Assembly (NCBI RefSeq): GCF_014641715.1
Contig: NZ_BMIG01000001.1
Coordinates: 310,001 to 374,000, forward strand
Reading direction: 5' to 3'
DNA from: Polaromonas eurypsychrophila
Lineage (GTDB): Bacteria > Pseudomonadota > Gammaproteobacteria > Burkholderiales > Burkholderiaceae_C
DNA: 64,000 bases
Positions 17,490 through 25,903 of this stretch are shown in pieces. Position 1 is the first letter of the stretch. Every line of letters begins with the position of its first letter. Under the pieces are notes generated by a model. It had not been told where the DNA came from, ran no database searches, and saw nothing but the letters and a program-made list of their open reading frames with translations. A program made the position numbers and the translations under genes.

Positions 17490-17975
17490 GTGGCGCGATT
17501 GAACCCACAGGTCGACTACGTGCAGGAGCTCTTAGCGCTTCGGAAAATCTACGCGTGCGTGCAGCCGCAGGCTCGATGGAACGTCATCGCCCAGCGTCTC
17601 GGTCAGTCTGAAATTGGTCCGGCGCGTCTAGTCACCGTTGTTTCTGCTGTGAAGGCTCTAGCTCGTTCCTTGTTGGTGCATGCTCAATCCGGCAGCGCTG
17701 CGGATACCTCTGCTGTTTACGGCAAGCATAAGTACAAGGAGCCGCAGGTGCTCATCGAGAGCTTGCTTGCCCACCATCGCTTACCTGAGCCGCACGCGCA
17801 CTTTACGGAGGACACTTGGCCGCTGTTTAAGCATGCGGTCAACTTCCGAAATTTGGTGGTTCACGAGTGCACCTACCTGGGCCAGGACAAGTTTCCCTCC
17901 CTTATCGCCGCCGCCGAGGAAATCCTCGATGCTTTGATAGAGCTCGGAGGGATTCGTGTAAATGCGCATGCCTAA
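17490..17975 (+). CDS. Cassette 3: HEPN-like protein of unknown function
   Basis: An alpha-helical protein of 161 residues starting at a GTG 11 bases inside the cassette. Near residues 130-135 it has FRNLVVHE, which fits the R-N-x3-H signature of HEPN domains, whose Arg and His form the RNase active site in toxins and defence nucleases. No antitoxin gene is beside it, and the remaining sequence is not diagnostic. The last codons and stop overlap the start of its attC (GCCTAAC at 17970). A toxin, a non-catalytic HEPN protein or a chance motif are all possible. Confidence 0.65.
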   Translation: MARLNPQVDYVQELLALRKIYACVQPQARWNVIAQRLGQSEIGPARLVTVVSAVKALARSLLVHAQSGSAADTSAVYGKHKYKEPQVLIESLLAHHRLPEPHAHFTEDTWPLFKHAVNFRNLVVHECTYLGQDKFPSLIAAAEEILDALIELGGIRVNAHA

Positions 17976-18056
17976 CTTACCAATCGACACGGACCCACAA
18001 CGGCAGGATGCGGCTGCGCCGCGAGTGTTGGTGGCCCGGTCATCTTTACGTTAGCC
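17970..18056 (+). other. attC site of cassette 3
   Basis: Begins GCCTAAC, overlapping the stop codon of cassette 3, and ends GTTAGCC, 87 bases. It has the same fold as attC 2 (CACGGACC against CCCGGTC, with a GCGGC/GCCGC centre) and nearly the same sequence. Confidence 0.9.
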
Positions 18057-18102
18057 GTCACAAACCATCTTCCGCAGTCACTCCCAATTCCGAGAAAACA
18101 CC

Positions 18103-18750
18103 ATGGCAAAACTCCGTGTAGAAGGTTTCACCATCTCGCTCGACGGATTCGGCGCTGGCCCGGACCAGGACATCAACAACCCACTCGGCGTGGGCGGTAC
18201 GTCGCTGCATGGCTGGGCCATGCCCACACGCACGTTTCAGAAGTACCTGTTCGGCAACGATGGCGGGGAAGTGGGTATTGATGAGGACTTTGCCGCGCGA
18301 GGCTTTCGGAACGTGGGGGCCTGGATTCTGGGCAGAAACATGTTCGGCCCGGTTCGCGGACCGTGGCCCGATGAGAGCTGGCGGGGTTGGTGGGGCGATA
18401 ATCCTGTCTATCACGTCCCGGTGTTTGTGCTGACCCATCACGCACGCGCGCCGCTGGTCATGGAGGGAGGCACGACCTTTCATTTCGTGACGCAAGGCAT
18501 TGCCGCCGCCCTGGCGCAAGCCCGCGAAGCGGCCCAAGGCAAGGATGTCCGGGTGGGTGGCGGCGTCAACGTCATTCAACAGTATCTTCGCCAACGCCTG
18601 ATCGACGAGATGCACATTGCCATTGCGCCAGTGCTGCTCGGGGCGGGTGAAAGACTCTTTGAAGGAATCAATCTTCCTGCGCTGGGCTACGCCTGCACCA
18701 GGCGCGAAAGTTCGCCACTTGCCACTCACGTGCTTCTTACTCGGCAGTGA
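18103..18750 (+). CDS. Dihydrofolate reductase/RibD C-terminal family protein (terminal, attC-less cassette gene)
   Basis: A protein of 215 residues of the RibD_C/DHFR-like fold: an N-terminal TISLDGFGAGPDQ strand-turn, NVGAWILGRNMFGPVRGPW (about 67-85) and a glycine-rich VRVGGGVNVIQQYL nucleotide-binding segment (about 149-162), ending with a strand block IAIAPVLLGAGERLFEG. It probably uses NAD(P)H, but the substrate is unknown; annotations often call such proteins deaminase/reductase. It follows the last attC boundary (TTAGCC at 18051), yet no GGCTAAC or attC fold follows its stop, so it looks like a cassette fixed in place by loss of its own attC. Confidence 0.85.
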   Translation: MAKLRVEGFTISLDGFGAGPDQDINNPLGVGGTSLHGWAMPTRTFQKYLFGNDGGEVGIDEDFAARGFRNVGAWILGRNMFGPVRGPWPDESWRGWWGDNPVYHVPVFVLTHHARAPLVMEGGTTFHFVTQGIAAALAQAREAAQGKDVRVGGGVNVIQQYLRQRLIDEMHIAIAPVLLGAGERLFEGINLPALGYACTRRESSPLATHVLLTRQ

Positions 18751-18780
18751 TCACATGATGATGGCGGCGTTTGCGCCCCG

Positions 18781-18829
18781 CCTCAAGCCTCAAGCCTCAA
18801 GCCTCAAGCCTCAAGCCTCAAGCCTCAAG
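18781..18829. repeat. Heptanucleotide tandem repeat (CCTCAAG)x7
   Basis: Seven exact tandem copies of CCTCAAG followed by a diverged CCTCGCG. It lies between the convergent DHFR-like and lysS genes, and the lysS stop codon (18825-18827) is within the last copy. Such tracts often vary in copy number by replication slippage. Confidence 0.97.
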
Positions 18830-20378
18830 CCTCGCGCCGCAGCGCCGGAAAAAGAATCACGTCGCGAATGCTGGCGCTGTCGGTCAGCAGCATCATGAAG
18901 CGGTCTATGCCGATGCCGCAGCCGCCGGTGGGGGGCATGCCGTACTCCAGCGCGCGCACATAGTCGGCATCAAAATGCATGGCTTCTTCGTCGCCGCCGT
19001 CTTTGGCGTCGGACTGGGCATGAAAGCGCGCGGCTTGGTCTTCGGCGTCGTTGAGCTCGCTGAAGCCGTTGCCAAATTCGCGGCCGGTGATGTAGAGCTC
19101 GAAGCGTTCGGTCACCTCGGGCCGTGTATCGTTGGCTCGGGCCAAGGGGGATATCTCGGTGGGGTGCTCCATGATGAAGGTCGGCTGCCAGAGCTTTTCT
19201 TCCACCGTTTCTTCAAAGTAGGTCACCTGCAAGCTCGGCAACGAGCGCTCCTCGAGCTTGTCCTTGGCGCTGTGTTTGCCGAGTCTTTTCAGCGCGTCCA
19301 GCAGCCAGGCGGCGTTGTCAACATTGGCGCCGGCGTCGGTGTGTTTGATGATGGCTTCGCGTATGGTCAGGCGTTCAAACGGTTGGCTCAAGTCCACCGG
19401 CTTGCCCTGGTAGCTCAGCACCGTGCCGCCCGCGACTTGCGTGGCCACATGGCGGATCAGATCCTCGGTGTAGGTCATCAGGTCCTGGTAGTTCCACCAC
19501 GCGGCGTAGAACTCCATCATCGTGAACTCGGGGTTATGCCGCACACTGATGCCCTCGTTGCGGAAGCTGCGGTTGATTTCGAACACGCGTTCGAAACCGC
19601 CGACGATCAGGCGTTTGAGGTAGAGCTCGGGAGCGATGCGCAAAAACATCTGCTGGTCCAGCGCGTTGTGGTGCGTGACGAAAGGCTTCGCATTGGCGCC
19701 GCCCGGAATGGGGTGCAGCATCGGCGTTTCAACTTCAAGAAAATCGTTGTCAACCATGAAGCTGCGCATGGTCGAGACCGCCTTGCTGCGTGCCGCAAAA
19801 CGCTTGCGCGCGGCTTCGTCGGTGATCAGGTCCACATAACGCTGGCGGTACTTGACCTCCTGGTCGGCCACGCCGTGAAACTTGTCGGGCAGCGGCCGCA
19901 GGCTTTTGGTGACCAACCGGATGCCCGTGGCGTGAATCGACAGCTCGCCGGTCTTGGTCTTGAACAAGGTGCCGGTGGCGGACACGATGTCTCCCAGGTC
20001 CCAGTGTTTGAACGCGTTGTGCACGTCCTCGCCGACACCTTCGTTGTTGATATAGACCTGGATTCGGCCACCCGACGGCCCGAAGGACGCGTCCTGCAGC
20101 GTCGCAAAACTGGCCTTGCCCATCACGCGTTTGAGCATCATGCGGCCGGCCACGCTGACCGTAACGGCCAGCGGCTCCAGCTCTTCCTTGGTATTGCCGT
20201 CGTACTGCGCAAACAGTGCCTCGGCGCGGTGTGCCGGCTTGATGTCGTTGGGAAAGGCCACGCCCTTGCCCTCGGCCTGGTGCTGGCGCATGAGGCGCAG
20301 CTTGTCGCGGCGCTCCGTCATCAACTGGTTTTCGTCGTGCGCGGGAGCGGCCGCGGGGCTGGTGGGCGTGTTGGACAT
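18825..20378 (-). CDS. lysS: Lysyl-tRNA synthetase (class II)
   Basis: Charges tRNA-Lys; 517 residues, normal length. The N-terminal OB-fold anticodon-binding domain covers about 65-175 ([21 protein letters not shown]). The class II catalytic core has motif 2 around [20 protein letters not shown] and motif 3 [17 protein letters not shown] near the C-terminus. The ATG at 20378 gives the usual Ala/Pro-rich N-terminus ([12 protein letters not shown]); further upstream codons read spacer. The stop codon sits within the heptamer repeat, so the last residues (LRREA) are set by it. Confidence 0.96.
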   Translation of the reverse strand: MSNTPTSPAAAPAHDENQLMTERRDKLRLMRQHQAEGKGVAFPNDIKPAHRAEALFAQYDGNTKEELEPLAVTVSVAGRMMLKRVMGKASFATLQDASFGPSGGRIQVYINNEGVGEDVHNAFKHWDLGDIVSATGTLFKTKTGELSIHATGIRLVTKSLRPLPDKFHGVADQEVKYRQRYVDLITDEAARKRFAARSKAVSTMRSFMVDNDFLEVETPMLHPIPGGANAKPFVTHHNALDQQMFLRIAPELYLKRLIVGGFERVFEINRSFRNEGISVRHNPEFTMMEFYAAWWNYQDLMTYTEDLIRHVATQVAGGTVLSYQGKPVDLSQPFERLTIREAIIKHTDAGANVDNAAWLLDALKRLGKHSAKDKLEERSLPSLQVTYFEETVEEKLWQPTFIMEHPTEISPLARANDTRPEVTERFELYITGREFGNGFSELNDAEDQAARFHAQSDAKDGGDEEAMHFDADYVRALEYGMPPTGGCGIGIDRFMMLLTDSASIRDVILFPALRREA

Positions 20379-20479
20379 GAAAATTTCTCGAAGAAAGAGG
20401 GCAGGCCGAAGGGACCGGGCCAAGTGCCAAACCCCTGATTTTAGGCTGCGTTGCCGCCCACACCTGGGGCGGCCATGCG

Positions 20480-21136
20480 CTACATCGCGATGCCGGTTTT
20501 TTCGAGGATGTCGCTGACCAGTTCGAGCCGCACCAGCGGGTTGTCCAGCTCCATCAGCCGCTGCTTGATTTCGACCGGCATGGGCAGCAACTCGCACCAG
20601 CGGTTGGCGACCCAGCCGCAGTCGTCGAGGCGGTAGGGCGGCTCCAGCGGCATCTGGTCAGCCGGGATATCCCGCTCCTGCAGGCTTTTGATGAGTTTGC
20701 CGAGCGCGTTGGCCGCGCTGCGCAGGTCGTCCGGGACCTGAACCACCTGGTCGTCGTCAAGGCGTGTCACATCGGCAATCCACAAGCCGTGTTTGAGTTT
20801 TTCGTGGCTGGAAATCTCGAAGCGCTGCGCACCGCTGCAGCGGATCACCATCAAGCCCGGCTGCGGCACGGAATAACTGGTGATGGTGGCCAGCGTGCCG
20901 ACGCTGTGAAAGGCCTCGCTGGCAAAGCCGTCGCCGCTGGGGCCGTCCCCAGCCTTGCGCACTTCCGAGCCCTGGGTCAGCGCCACCACGCCGAAAGGCG
21001 CGCCGGTCTTGTGGCATTTGCCGATCATGTCGAGGTAACGGACCTCAAAAATCCGCAAAGGGAGCAGGCCGCCGGGGTAGAGCACCGTCCCCAAGGGAAA
21101 CAGCGGCAGCGAAAAAAGAGTAATGGCTTCGGACAT
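20480..21136 (-). CDS. Lon N-terminal (LON substrate-binding) domain protein
   Basis: A protein of 218 residues consisting almost wholly of a LON-type domain: [32 protein letters not shown] (split here only by domain description, about residues 7-38) is its signature, followed by the beta-rich middle and a helical C-terminal part. Neither the AAA nor the protease domain of Lon is present. Stand-alone LON-domain proteins are common in betaproteobacteria and their role is not established. It is 100 bases upstream of lysS on the same strand. Confidence 0.88.
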   Translation of the reverse strand: MSEAITLFSLPLFPLGTVLYPGGLLPLRIFEVRYLDMIGKCHKTGAPFGVVALTQGSEVRKAGDGPSGDGFASEAFHSVGTLATITSYSVPQPGLMVIRCSGAQRFEISSHEKLKHGLWIADVTRLDDDQVVQVPDDLRSAANALGKLIKSLQERDIPADQMPLEPPYRLDDCGWVANRWCELLPMPVEIKQRLMELDNPLVRLELVSDILEKTGIAM

Positions 21137-21291
21137 CGGTTCAAGGCGCGAAATTCACGAAAAATGGGTGGCTACCCCTATCTTCCCACGATCCTGTTTT
21201 CCCTTGCTTGGATGATGGCCGGCGCGCTTTTCTGAAGGCCGCCGGCCGGACGCGTGGTTTCCAGTGCTCGCAGGGGCTTATTTGTGATTTT

Positions 21292-21354
21292 TGAGAGAGA
21301 AACAGGGCTCTAGCCCATGCAGGTTGGTCACTGATAGCTATGTTTTTAATAGCA
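21292..21354 (-). repeat. Interspersed palindromic element, copy 4
   Basis: On the minus strand: GCTATTAAAAACATAGC, then a diverged middle, then ATGGGCTAGAGCCCTGTTT. It lies just downstream of the accD stop codon, next to an imperfect hairpin (AACCCGGCTC / GAGCCAGGTT, about 21355-21380) that may be the accD terminator. Confidence 0.65.
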
Positions 21355-21379
21355 AACCTGGCTCACAGGGAGCCGGGTT

Positions 21380-22252
21380 TCAGAGGACCGCGTCGGCCGG
21401 CTGGCGCAGCAGCATGGCCAGCGAATTGGCCACGGTTTTACGCAGCTCGCGCCGGTCGCAAATGAAATCCACCGCACCTTTGGTCTGCAAAAACTCGGCG
21501 CGCTGGAAGCCTTCTGGCAAGGTCACGCGCACGGTGGACTCGATCACCCGTGGCCCGGCAAAACCGATTAGCGCCTTGGGCTCGGCAATCACGATGTCGC
21601 CCACAAAAGCGAAGCCGGCGCTGACGCCGCCCATGGTCGGGTCGGTCAGCACGCTGATGTAAGGCAGGCCTTTTTTGGCCAGACGGGTCAGCGAGGCATT
21701 GGTTTTTGCCATCTGCATCAGGCTGAGCAGGCCTTCCTGCATGCGGGCGCCGCCGGTGGCGGTAAAGCAGATGAAAGGCACTTTTTGCTCGATCGCCGCA
21801 TGCACGCCGCGCACAAAACGCTCGCCGACCACGCTGCCCATGCTGCCGCCCATGAAGTCGAACTCGAAGCAGGCCACGACGACACCGATGCTGTGCACCG
21901 CGCCACCCATGACGATCAGGGCATCGGTCTCGCCGGTGTTTTCCAGCGCCTCTTTCAGGCGTTCGGGGTACTTGCGGCTGTCCTTGAACTTCAGCGGATC
22001 GACCGGCAGCACTTCCTGCCCCAGCTCATAACGGCCTTCCGGATCCAGGAAGGCGTCGAGCCGGGCTCGCGCGTCCATGCGGTGGTGGTGGCTGCACTGC
22101 GGACAGACGCTCTGGTTTTTTTCCAGGTCGGTCTTGTACAGCACGGCTTCGCAACTCGGGCACTTGACCCACAGGCCTTCGGGCACACTGCGGCGCTCGG
22201 TCGGATCGGTGGGGGTGATTTTGGGAGGGAGGAGTTTTTCTAGCCAAGACAT
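21380..22252 (-). CDS. accD: Acetyl-CoA carboxylase carboxyltransferase subunit beta
   Basis: The beta subunit of the carboxyltransferase half of acetyl-CoA carboxylase, 290 residues, which with AccA transfers CO2 from biotin to acetyl-CoA to start fatty acid synthesis. An N-terminal zinc ribbon (about 29-51: CPSC, then CPQC) and the crotonase-like core with [15 protein letters not shown] and [11 protein letters not shown] are present. It is the last gene of the trpF-trpB-trpA-accD group, 36 bases after trpA. Confidence 0.96.
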   Translation of the reverse strand: MSWLEKLLPPKITPTDPTERRSVPEGLWVKCPSCEAVLYKTDLEKNQSVCPQCSHHHRMDARARLDAFLDPEGRYELGQEVLPVDPLKFKDSRKYPERLKEALENTGETDALIVMGGAVHSIGVVVACFEFDFMGGSMGSVVGERFVRGVHAAIEQKVPFICFTATGGARMQEGLLSLMQMAKTNASLTRLAKKGLPYISVLTDPTMGGVSAGFAFVGDIVIAEPKALIGFAGPRVIESTVRVTLPEGFQRAEFLQTKGAVDFICDRRELRKTVANSLAMLLRQPADAVL

Positions 22253-22288
22253 GTATCAGTCCTTGAGGGCAAACCGGAAAGAAGGGAA

Positions 22289-23122
22289 TTATGCGCGCTT
22301 CGCCGGGGCTGTCGATTCATCCAGCGCCTGGCGTATGCCGGCCAGAAAATCGCGCACCACTGCGGCGGCCTGTTCGCGGGGCTGCCCGTCCAGCAGCTGG
22401 ATGATGCGGGTGCCAATGACCACGGCGTCGGCCACGCGGCTGATGGCCGTGGCCGTGGCCGCGTCGCGGATGCCAAAACCGACGCCGACCGGCACGCTGA
22501 CATGCTCACGTATGCGAGGCAGCATGGCTTCCACCGCGCCCAGGTCCAGCGCGCCGGAACCGGTCACGCCCTTGAGCGAAACGTAATAGACATAACCACT
22601 GGCCACGCCGGCGATCTGCGCCATGCGTTCGGAGGTAGAGGTCGGCGCGAGCAGGAAGATCAGGTCCATGGCGTGGCTGCGCAGCGTGGCAGCAAAAGCC
22701 ACACATTCCTCAGGCGGGTAGTCCACCACCAGCACGCCGTCCACGCCGGCTGCCGACGCATCGCGCACAAAGCTGTCCTTGCCGCGCTTGAGGTCGTAGG
22801 CTTCGATCGGGTTGGCATAACCCATCAGAACGACCGGCGTCTTGCTGTCCTTTTGCCTGAACTGCTGCACCATTGCCAGCACCTGCACCAGACCAATGCC
22901 CATGGCCAACGCTTTGTCGCCAGCCTTCTGTATGACAGGTCCGTCGGCGCTGGGGTCTGAAAAAGGCACGCCCAGCTCAATCACGTCGGCCCCGCCTGCG
23001 ACCATGCTGTGCATCAGCTCGGGTGTGATGTCTGCGTAGGGAAAACCGGCCGTGACGTAGGGAATCAGGGCTTTGCGGTTTTGCGCTTTTAATGCTTCAA
23101 AGGTGGCGGCAATGCGGCTCAT
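22289..23122 (-). CDS. trpA: Tryptophan synthase alpha subunit
   Basis: A TIM-barrel subunit of 277 residues that cleaves indole-3-glycerol phosphate to indole, which is channelled to TrpB. The catalytic Glu and Asp are in [18 protein letters not shown] (about 47-64), and the phosphate-binding loop GFGIRD is near residue 220. Its ATG overlaps the trpB stop codon (ATGA), so the two subunits are translationally coupled. Confidence 0.97.
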   Translation of the reverse strand: MSRIAATFEALKAQNRKALIPYVTAGFPYADITPELMHSMVAGGADVIELGVPFSDPSADGPVIQKAGDKALAMGIGLVQVLAMVQQFRQKDSKTPVVLMGYANPIEAYDLKRGKDSFVRDASAAGVDGVLVVDYPPEECVAFAATLRSHAMDLIFLLAPTSTSERMAQIAGVASGYVYYVSLKGVTGSGALDLGAVEAMLPRIREHVSVPVGVGFGIRDAATATAISRVADAVVIGTRIIQLLDGQPREQAAAVVRDFLAGIRQALDESTAPAKRA

Positions 23123-24372
23123 GTGGCAGCTCCCCCTTTGACTACATGCCCGCGCATCGACGGCCGGTCATAAAAATCCGCACCCGAGAGGTCGGCAACG
23201 GTGCCGATGTCCTTGTCGCCGCGGCCTGACAGGTTAACGAGGATGGACTGGTCGGGGCGCATCGTCGGAGCCAGCTTCATCGCGTAGGCAATGGCATGGC
23301 TGGATTCGAGCGCGGGGATGATGCCTTCGGTGCGGCACAGGTAATGAAAAGCAGCCAGCGCTTCTGCGTCGGTGATGCCGACGTATTCGGCGCGGCCGAT
23401 ATCTTTCAGGAAGGCGTGTTCGGGACCGACACCGGGGTAGTCCAGGCCGGCGCTGATGCTGTGGGTCTCGGTGACCTGGCCGTCCTCGTTCTGCAGCACA
23501 TAGGTGCGGTTGCCGTGCAGCACACCCGGGCTGCCGCGTTGCAGCGAGGCCGAATGTTTGCCGCTGTCCATGCCCTCACCGGCCGCTTCGACACCGATCA
23601 GGCGCGTGGCTTCGTGCGCGATGTAAGGGTGGAAGATGCCCATGGCGTTGCTGCCGCCGCCGACACAGGCAATCACCGCGTCGGGTTGTTTGCCGCCGGT
23701 CATCTCCGGCATCTGCACCAGGCATTCCTCGCCGATCACGCTCTGGAAGTCACGCACCATCATCGGGTAGGGGTGCGGGCCGGCCACGGTGCCGATGATG
23801 TAGAAGGTGTTGTCCACATTGGCGACCCAGTCGCGCATGGCTTCGTTGAGCGCGTCCTTCAGCGTCTTGCTGCCAGACTCGACCGGCACCACGGTGGCAC
23901 CCAGCAGCTTCATGCGGTAAACGTTGGGGCTTTGGCGCTTGACGTCCTCGCTGCCCATGTAGACCACACATTCGAGGTCGTAACGTGCGCAGATGGTGGC
24001 GGTGGCCACGCCGTGCTGGCCGGCGCCGGTTTCGGCGATCACGCGTGGTTTGCCCATGCGTTTGGCCAGCATGGCCTGGCCGATGGTGTTGTTGATCTTG
24101 TGCGCGCCGGTGTGGTTCAGGTCCTCGCGTTTCAGGTAAATCTGCGCGCCGCCCTGCTCACGGCTGGTGCGCGCCGCATGGTAGACCGGCGAGGGCCGTC
24201 CCACAAAATGCGCCAGTTCGTACTGGAATTCGGCGAGGAACTCCGGATCGTGCTGGTATTTGGCATACGCAGCCTTGAGTTCGTTGATCGCGTGGGTCAG
24301 TGTTTCGGAGACGAAGCTGCCGCCGTAAATTCCGAAGTGGCCTGTAGTGTCAGGCTGTTGGTAATCGTACAT
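23119..24372 (-). CDS. trpB: Tryptophan synthase beta subunit
   Basis: A PLP-dependent subunit of 417 residues that joins indole and serine to tryptophan. The PLP Lys is in HTGAHKINN (about residue 100), the phosphate loop is [10 protein letters not shown] (about 240) and the Glu is in ETGAGQHG. The ATG at 24372 matches the family start [14 protein letters not shown]; upstream in-frame codons lie inside trpF. It overlaps trpF by 23 bases and trpA by 4. Confidence 0.97.
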   Translation of the reverse strand: MYDYQQPDTTGHFGIYGGSFVSETLTHAINELKAAYAKYQHDPEFLAEFQYELAHFVGRPSPVYHAARTSREQGGAQIYLKREDLNHTGAHKINNTIGQAMLAKRMGKPRVIAETGAGQHGVATATICARYDLECVVYMGSEDVKRQSPNVYRMKLLGATVVPVESGSKTLKDALNEAMRDWVANVDNTFYIIGTVAGPHPYPMMVRDFQSVIGEECLVQMPEMTGGKQPDAVIACVGGGSNAMGIFHPYIAHEATRLIGVEAAGEGMDSGKHSASLQRGSPGVLHGNRTYVLQNEDGQVTETHSISAGLDYPGVGPEHAFLKDIGRAEYVGITDAEALAAFHYLCRTEGIIPALESSHAIAYAMKLAPTMRPDQSILVNLSGRGDKDIGTVADLSGADFYDRPSMRGHVVKGGAAT

Positions 24373-25093
24373 GGTGTCCTGCAAGTAAGTCGTCGGCGGC
24401 GCGAACGGCTGCGACGAAATGATGAATCTTGTCGGCGCTTTTGATTCCCTTGAGGGTGGAGCCCCCGGGTGCGGAAATCTCGACGCCCGAACTGACATCG
24501 ACGGCCAGCGTTTTACAACGCGGCCGCACTTGCAAAATGCCATCGGTCACATTTGCAGGTGTGAGTCCACCAGACAAAACGAGGTGAGCGTTGACGCTTG
24601 GAGGAAGAAGTGACCAATTGAATGTTTTTCCGCTGCCCCCGAATCCGTCGACATGGGCGTCGAGCAGGATGGCCTGGGCGGCTTTGAAGTCTTCGACGTA
24701 TTTTACGAGATCAAAGGCGTCAGCGCCATCAGCGGGGCTTTCATCGAGCGGGATGCGCGCGGCGCGCATGAAGGTGCGTCCTGCCTGCAGGCAGGTTTCC
24801 GGCGTTTCATCGCCGTGAAACTGCAGCAGGGCGGTCGGCAGCAAGGCGCACGCTGCAGCGATATCAGCAGCCGATGCATTGACGAAAAGAAGCACCGCCG
24901 TCACGAAGGGCGGCAGGCGGCGCGCCAGTTCGGCGGCGCGTTCGGCGCTGACGTGGCGCGGACTGGGTGCGTACATGACAAAACCGACCGCATCCACCCC
25001 TGCGGCCACGGCTGCATCCACATCTTCCTCACGTGTCAGGCCGCAGATCTTGATGCGGGTTCTGGTCGATGCAGGGGTGGGTGCGCTGTTCAT
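24350..25093 (-). CDS. trpF: Phosphoribosylanthranilate isomerase
   Basis: A TIM-barrel isomerase of 247 residues for the third specific step of tryptophan synthesis. The catalytic Cys is in [11 protein letters not shown] near the N-terminus, the Asp is in the AVDVSSGVE region (about 206), and a phosphate-binding [10 protein letters not shown] block is present. The ATG at 25093 overlaps the truA stop (ATGA); a TTG three codons earlier is less likely. The C-terminus is extended by about 20 residues and overlaps the start of trpB. Confidence 0.95.
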   Translation of the reverse strand: MNSAPTPASTRTRIKICGLTREEDVDAAVAAGVDAVGFVMYAPSPRHVSAERAAELARRLPPFVTAVLLFVNASAADIAAACALLPTALLQFHGDETPETCLQAGRTFMRAARIPLDESPADGADAFDLVKYVEDFKAAQAILLDAHVDGFGGSGKTFNWSLLPPSVNAHLVLSGGLTPANVTDGILQVRPRCKTLAVDVSSGVEISAPGGSTLKGIKSADKIHHFVAAVRAADDLLAGHHVRLPTA

Positions 25094-25872
25094 GGCAACC
25101 AATCATAAGCCGCCGTGCGGTCCGGCAGGCCGTAACTGGCGTCGTAACGCGGGCCCAGAAAATACAGACCGTCGGGCGAGAAGGTTGGCGCGGCAACGTC
25201 GCGTCTGCGAGCGTCCCGCACCTCCACCATCCAGCCGGGCCGCTGACTGCCCTGGCCAATGGCGACCAGGCAACCCATGATGTTGCGGATCATGTGGTGC
25301 AAAAAGGCGTTGGCCTCGAACTCGAATCGCCAATAGCCGGCGCGCTGGGTCACTTCGATGCGCGTGATGGTTTTAACTGGCGTCTTGGCCTGGCACTGGG
25401 CGGCGCGGAAGGACGAAAAATCGTGTTCGCCGACGAGGTGAGTGATGGCCTCGCGCATGGCAGCGCCATCCAGCGGGCGGTAGACCCAGCCCACCCGGCC
25501 GGCCTCGACGCTGGGGCGCACCGTCGACTCCAGCAGCACGTAGGCATAACGTCGGCTGGTGGCGCTGCCGCGGCAGTGGAAGGCATCGGGAACCGCGTGC
25601 GCCCATTGCACGGCAATATCGCGCGGAAGAAAGGCATTGGTGCCGCGCACCCAGGAGGGCAGCTCGCGCGCAAGGGCGGTATCAAAGTGAACCACCTGCA
25701 TCAGCGCGTGGACACCGGCATCAGTGCGCCCCGCGCACAAGGTGCGTATCGGCTGGTCGGCGAACTTGCCGAGTGCTTTTTCGAGTTGGTCCTGCACGGT
25801 CTTGCCGGACAACTGGCTCTGCCAGCCTTGGTAGGCGCTGCCGTTGTAGCTCAGGCCCAGAGCGAGCCTCAC
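25090..25872 (-). CDS. truA: tRNA pseudouridine synthase A
   Basis: Modifies uridines 38-40 in the anticodon stem of tRNAs; 260 residues. The N-terminus RLALGLSYNGSAYQGWQSQ and the catalytic Asp in LCAGRTDAGVHAL (about 45-57) are characteristic, as is FLHHMIRNIMG near residue 200. It lies between the FimV-like gene and trpF, a conserved order in Burkholderiales, and its stop overlaps the trpF start. Confidence 0.96.
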   Translation of the reverse strand: MRLALGLSYNGSAYQGWQSQLSGKTVQDQLEKALGKFADQPIRTLCAGRTDAGVHALMQVVHFDTALARELPSWVRGTNAFLPRDIAVQWAHAVPDAFHCRGSATSRRYAYVLLESTVRPSVEAGRVGWVYRPLDGAAMREAITHLVGEHDFSSFRAAQCQAKTPVKTITRIEVTQRAGYWRFEFEANAFLHHMIRNIMGCLVAIGQGSQRPGWMVEVRDARRRDVAAPTFSPDGLYFLGPRYDASYGLPDRTAAYDWLP

Positions 25873-25903
25873 GGGTGGCCCTCAGGGGAAAGGCACAAAA
25901 GCT

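Larger units (their letters stand above)
15283..18056. mobile_element. Chromosomal integron: intI, attI and three gene cassettes
   Basis: An intact integrase gene reads leftward, an attI-like site lies beside its promoter, and three single-gene cassettes read rightward, each closed by an attC site. The cassette boundaries are internally consistent: cassette 2 starts TTAAAC and its attC begins GTTTAAC, while cassette 3 starts TTAGGC and its attC begins GCCTAAC, both exact complements as the recombination mechanism requires. Cassette 1 (TTAGAC against GCCTAAC) differs by one wobble position. Cassettes span about 16409-16907, 16908-17478 and 17479-18050. A fourth gene follows without an attC. 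Confidence 0.92.

Noticed and set aside
18771..20438. Long plus-strand frame opposite lysS
   Set aside because: It is the antisense of a clear lysyl-tRNA synthetase gene; the long opposite frame follows from high GC content at codon third positions.
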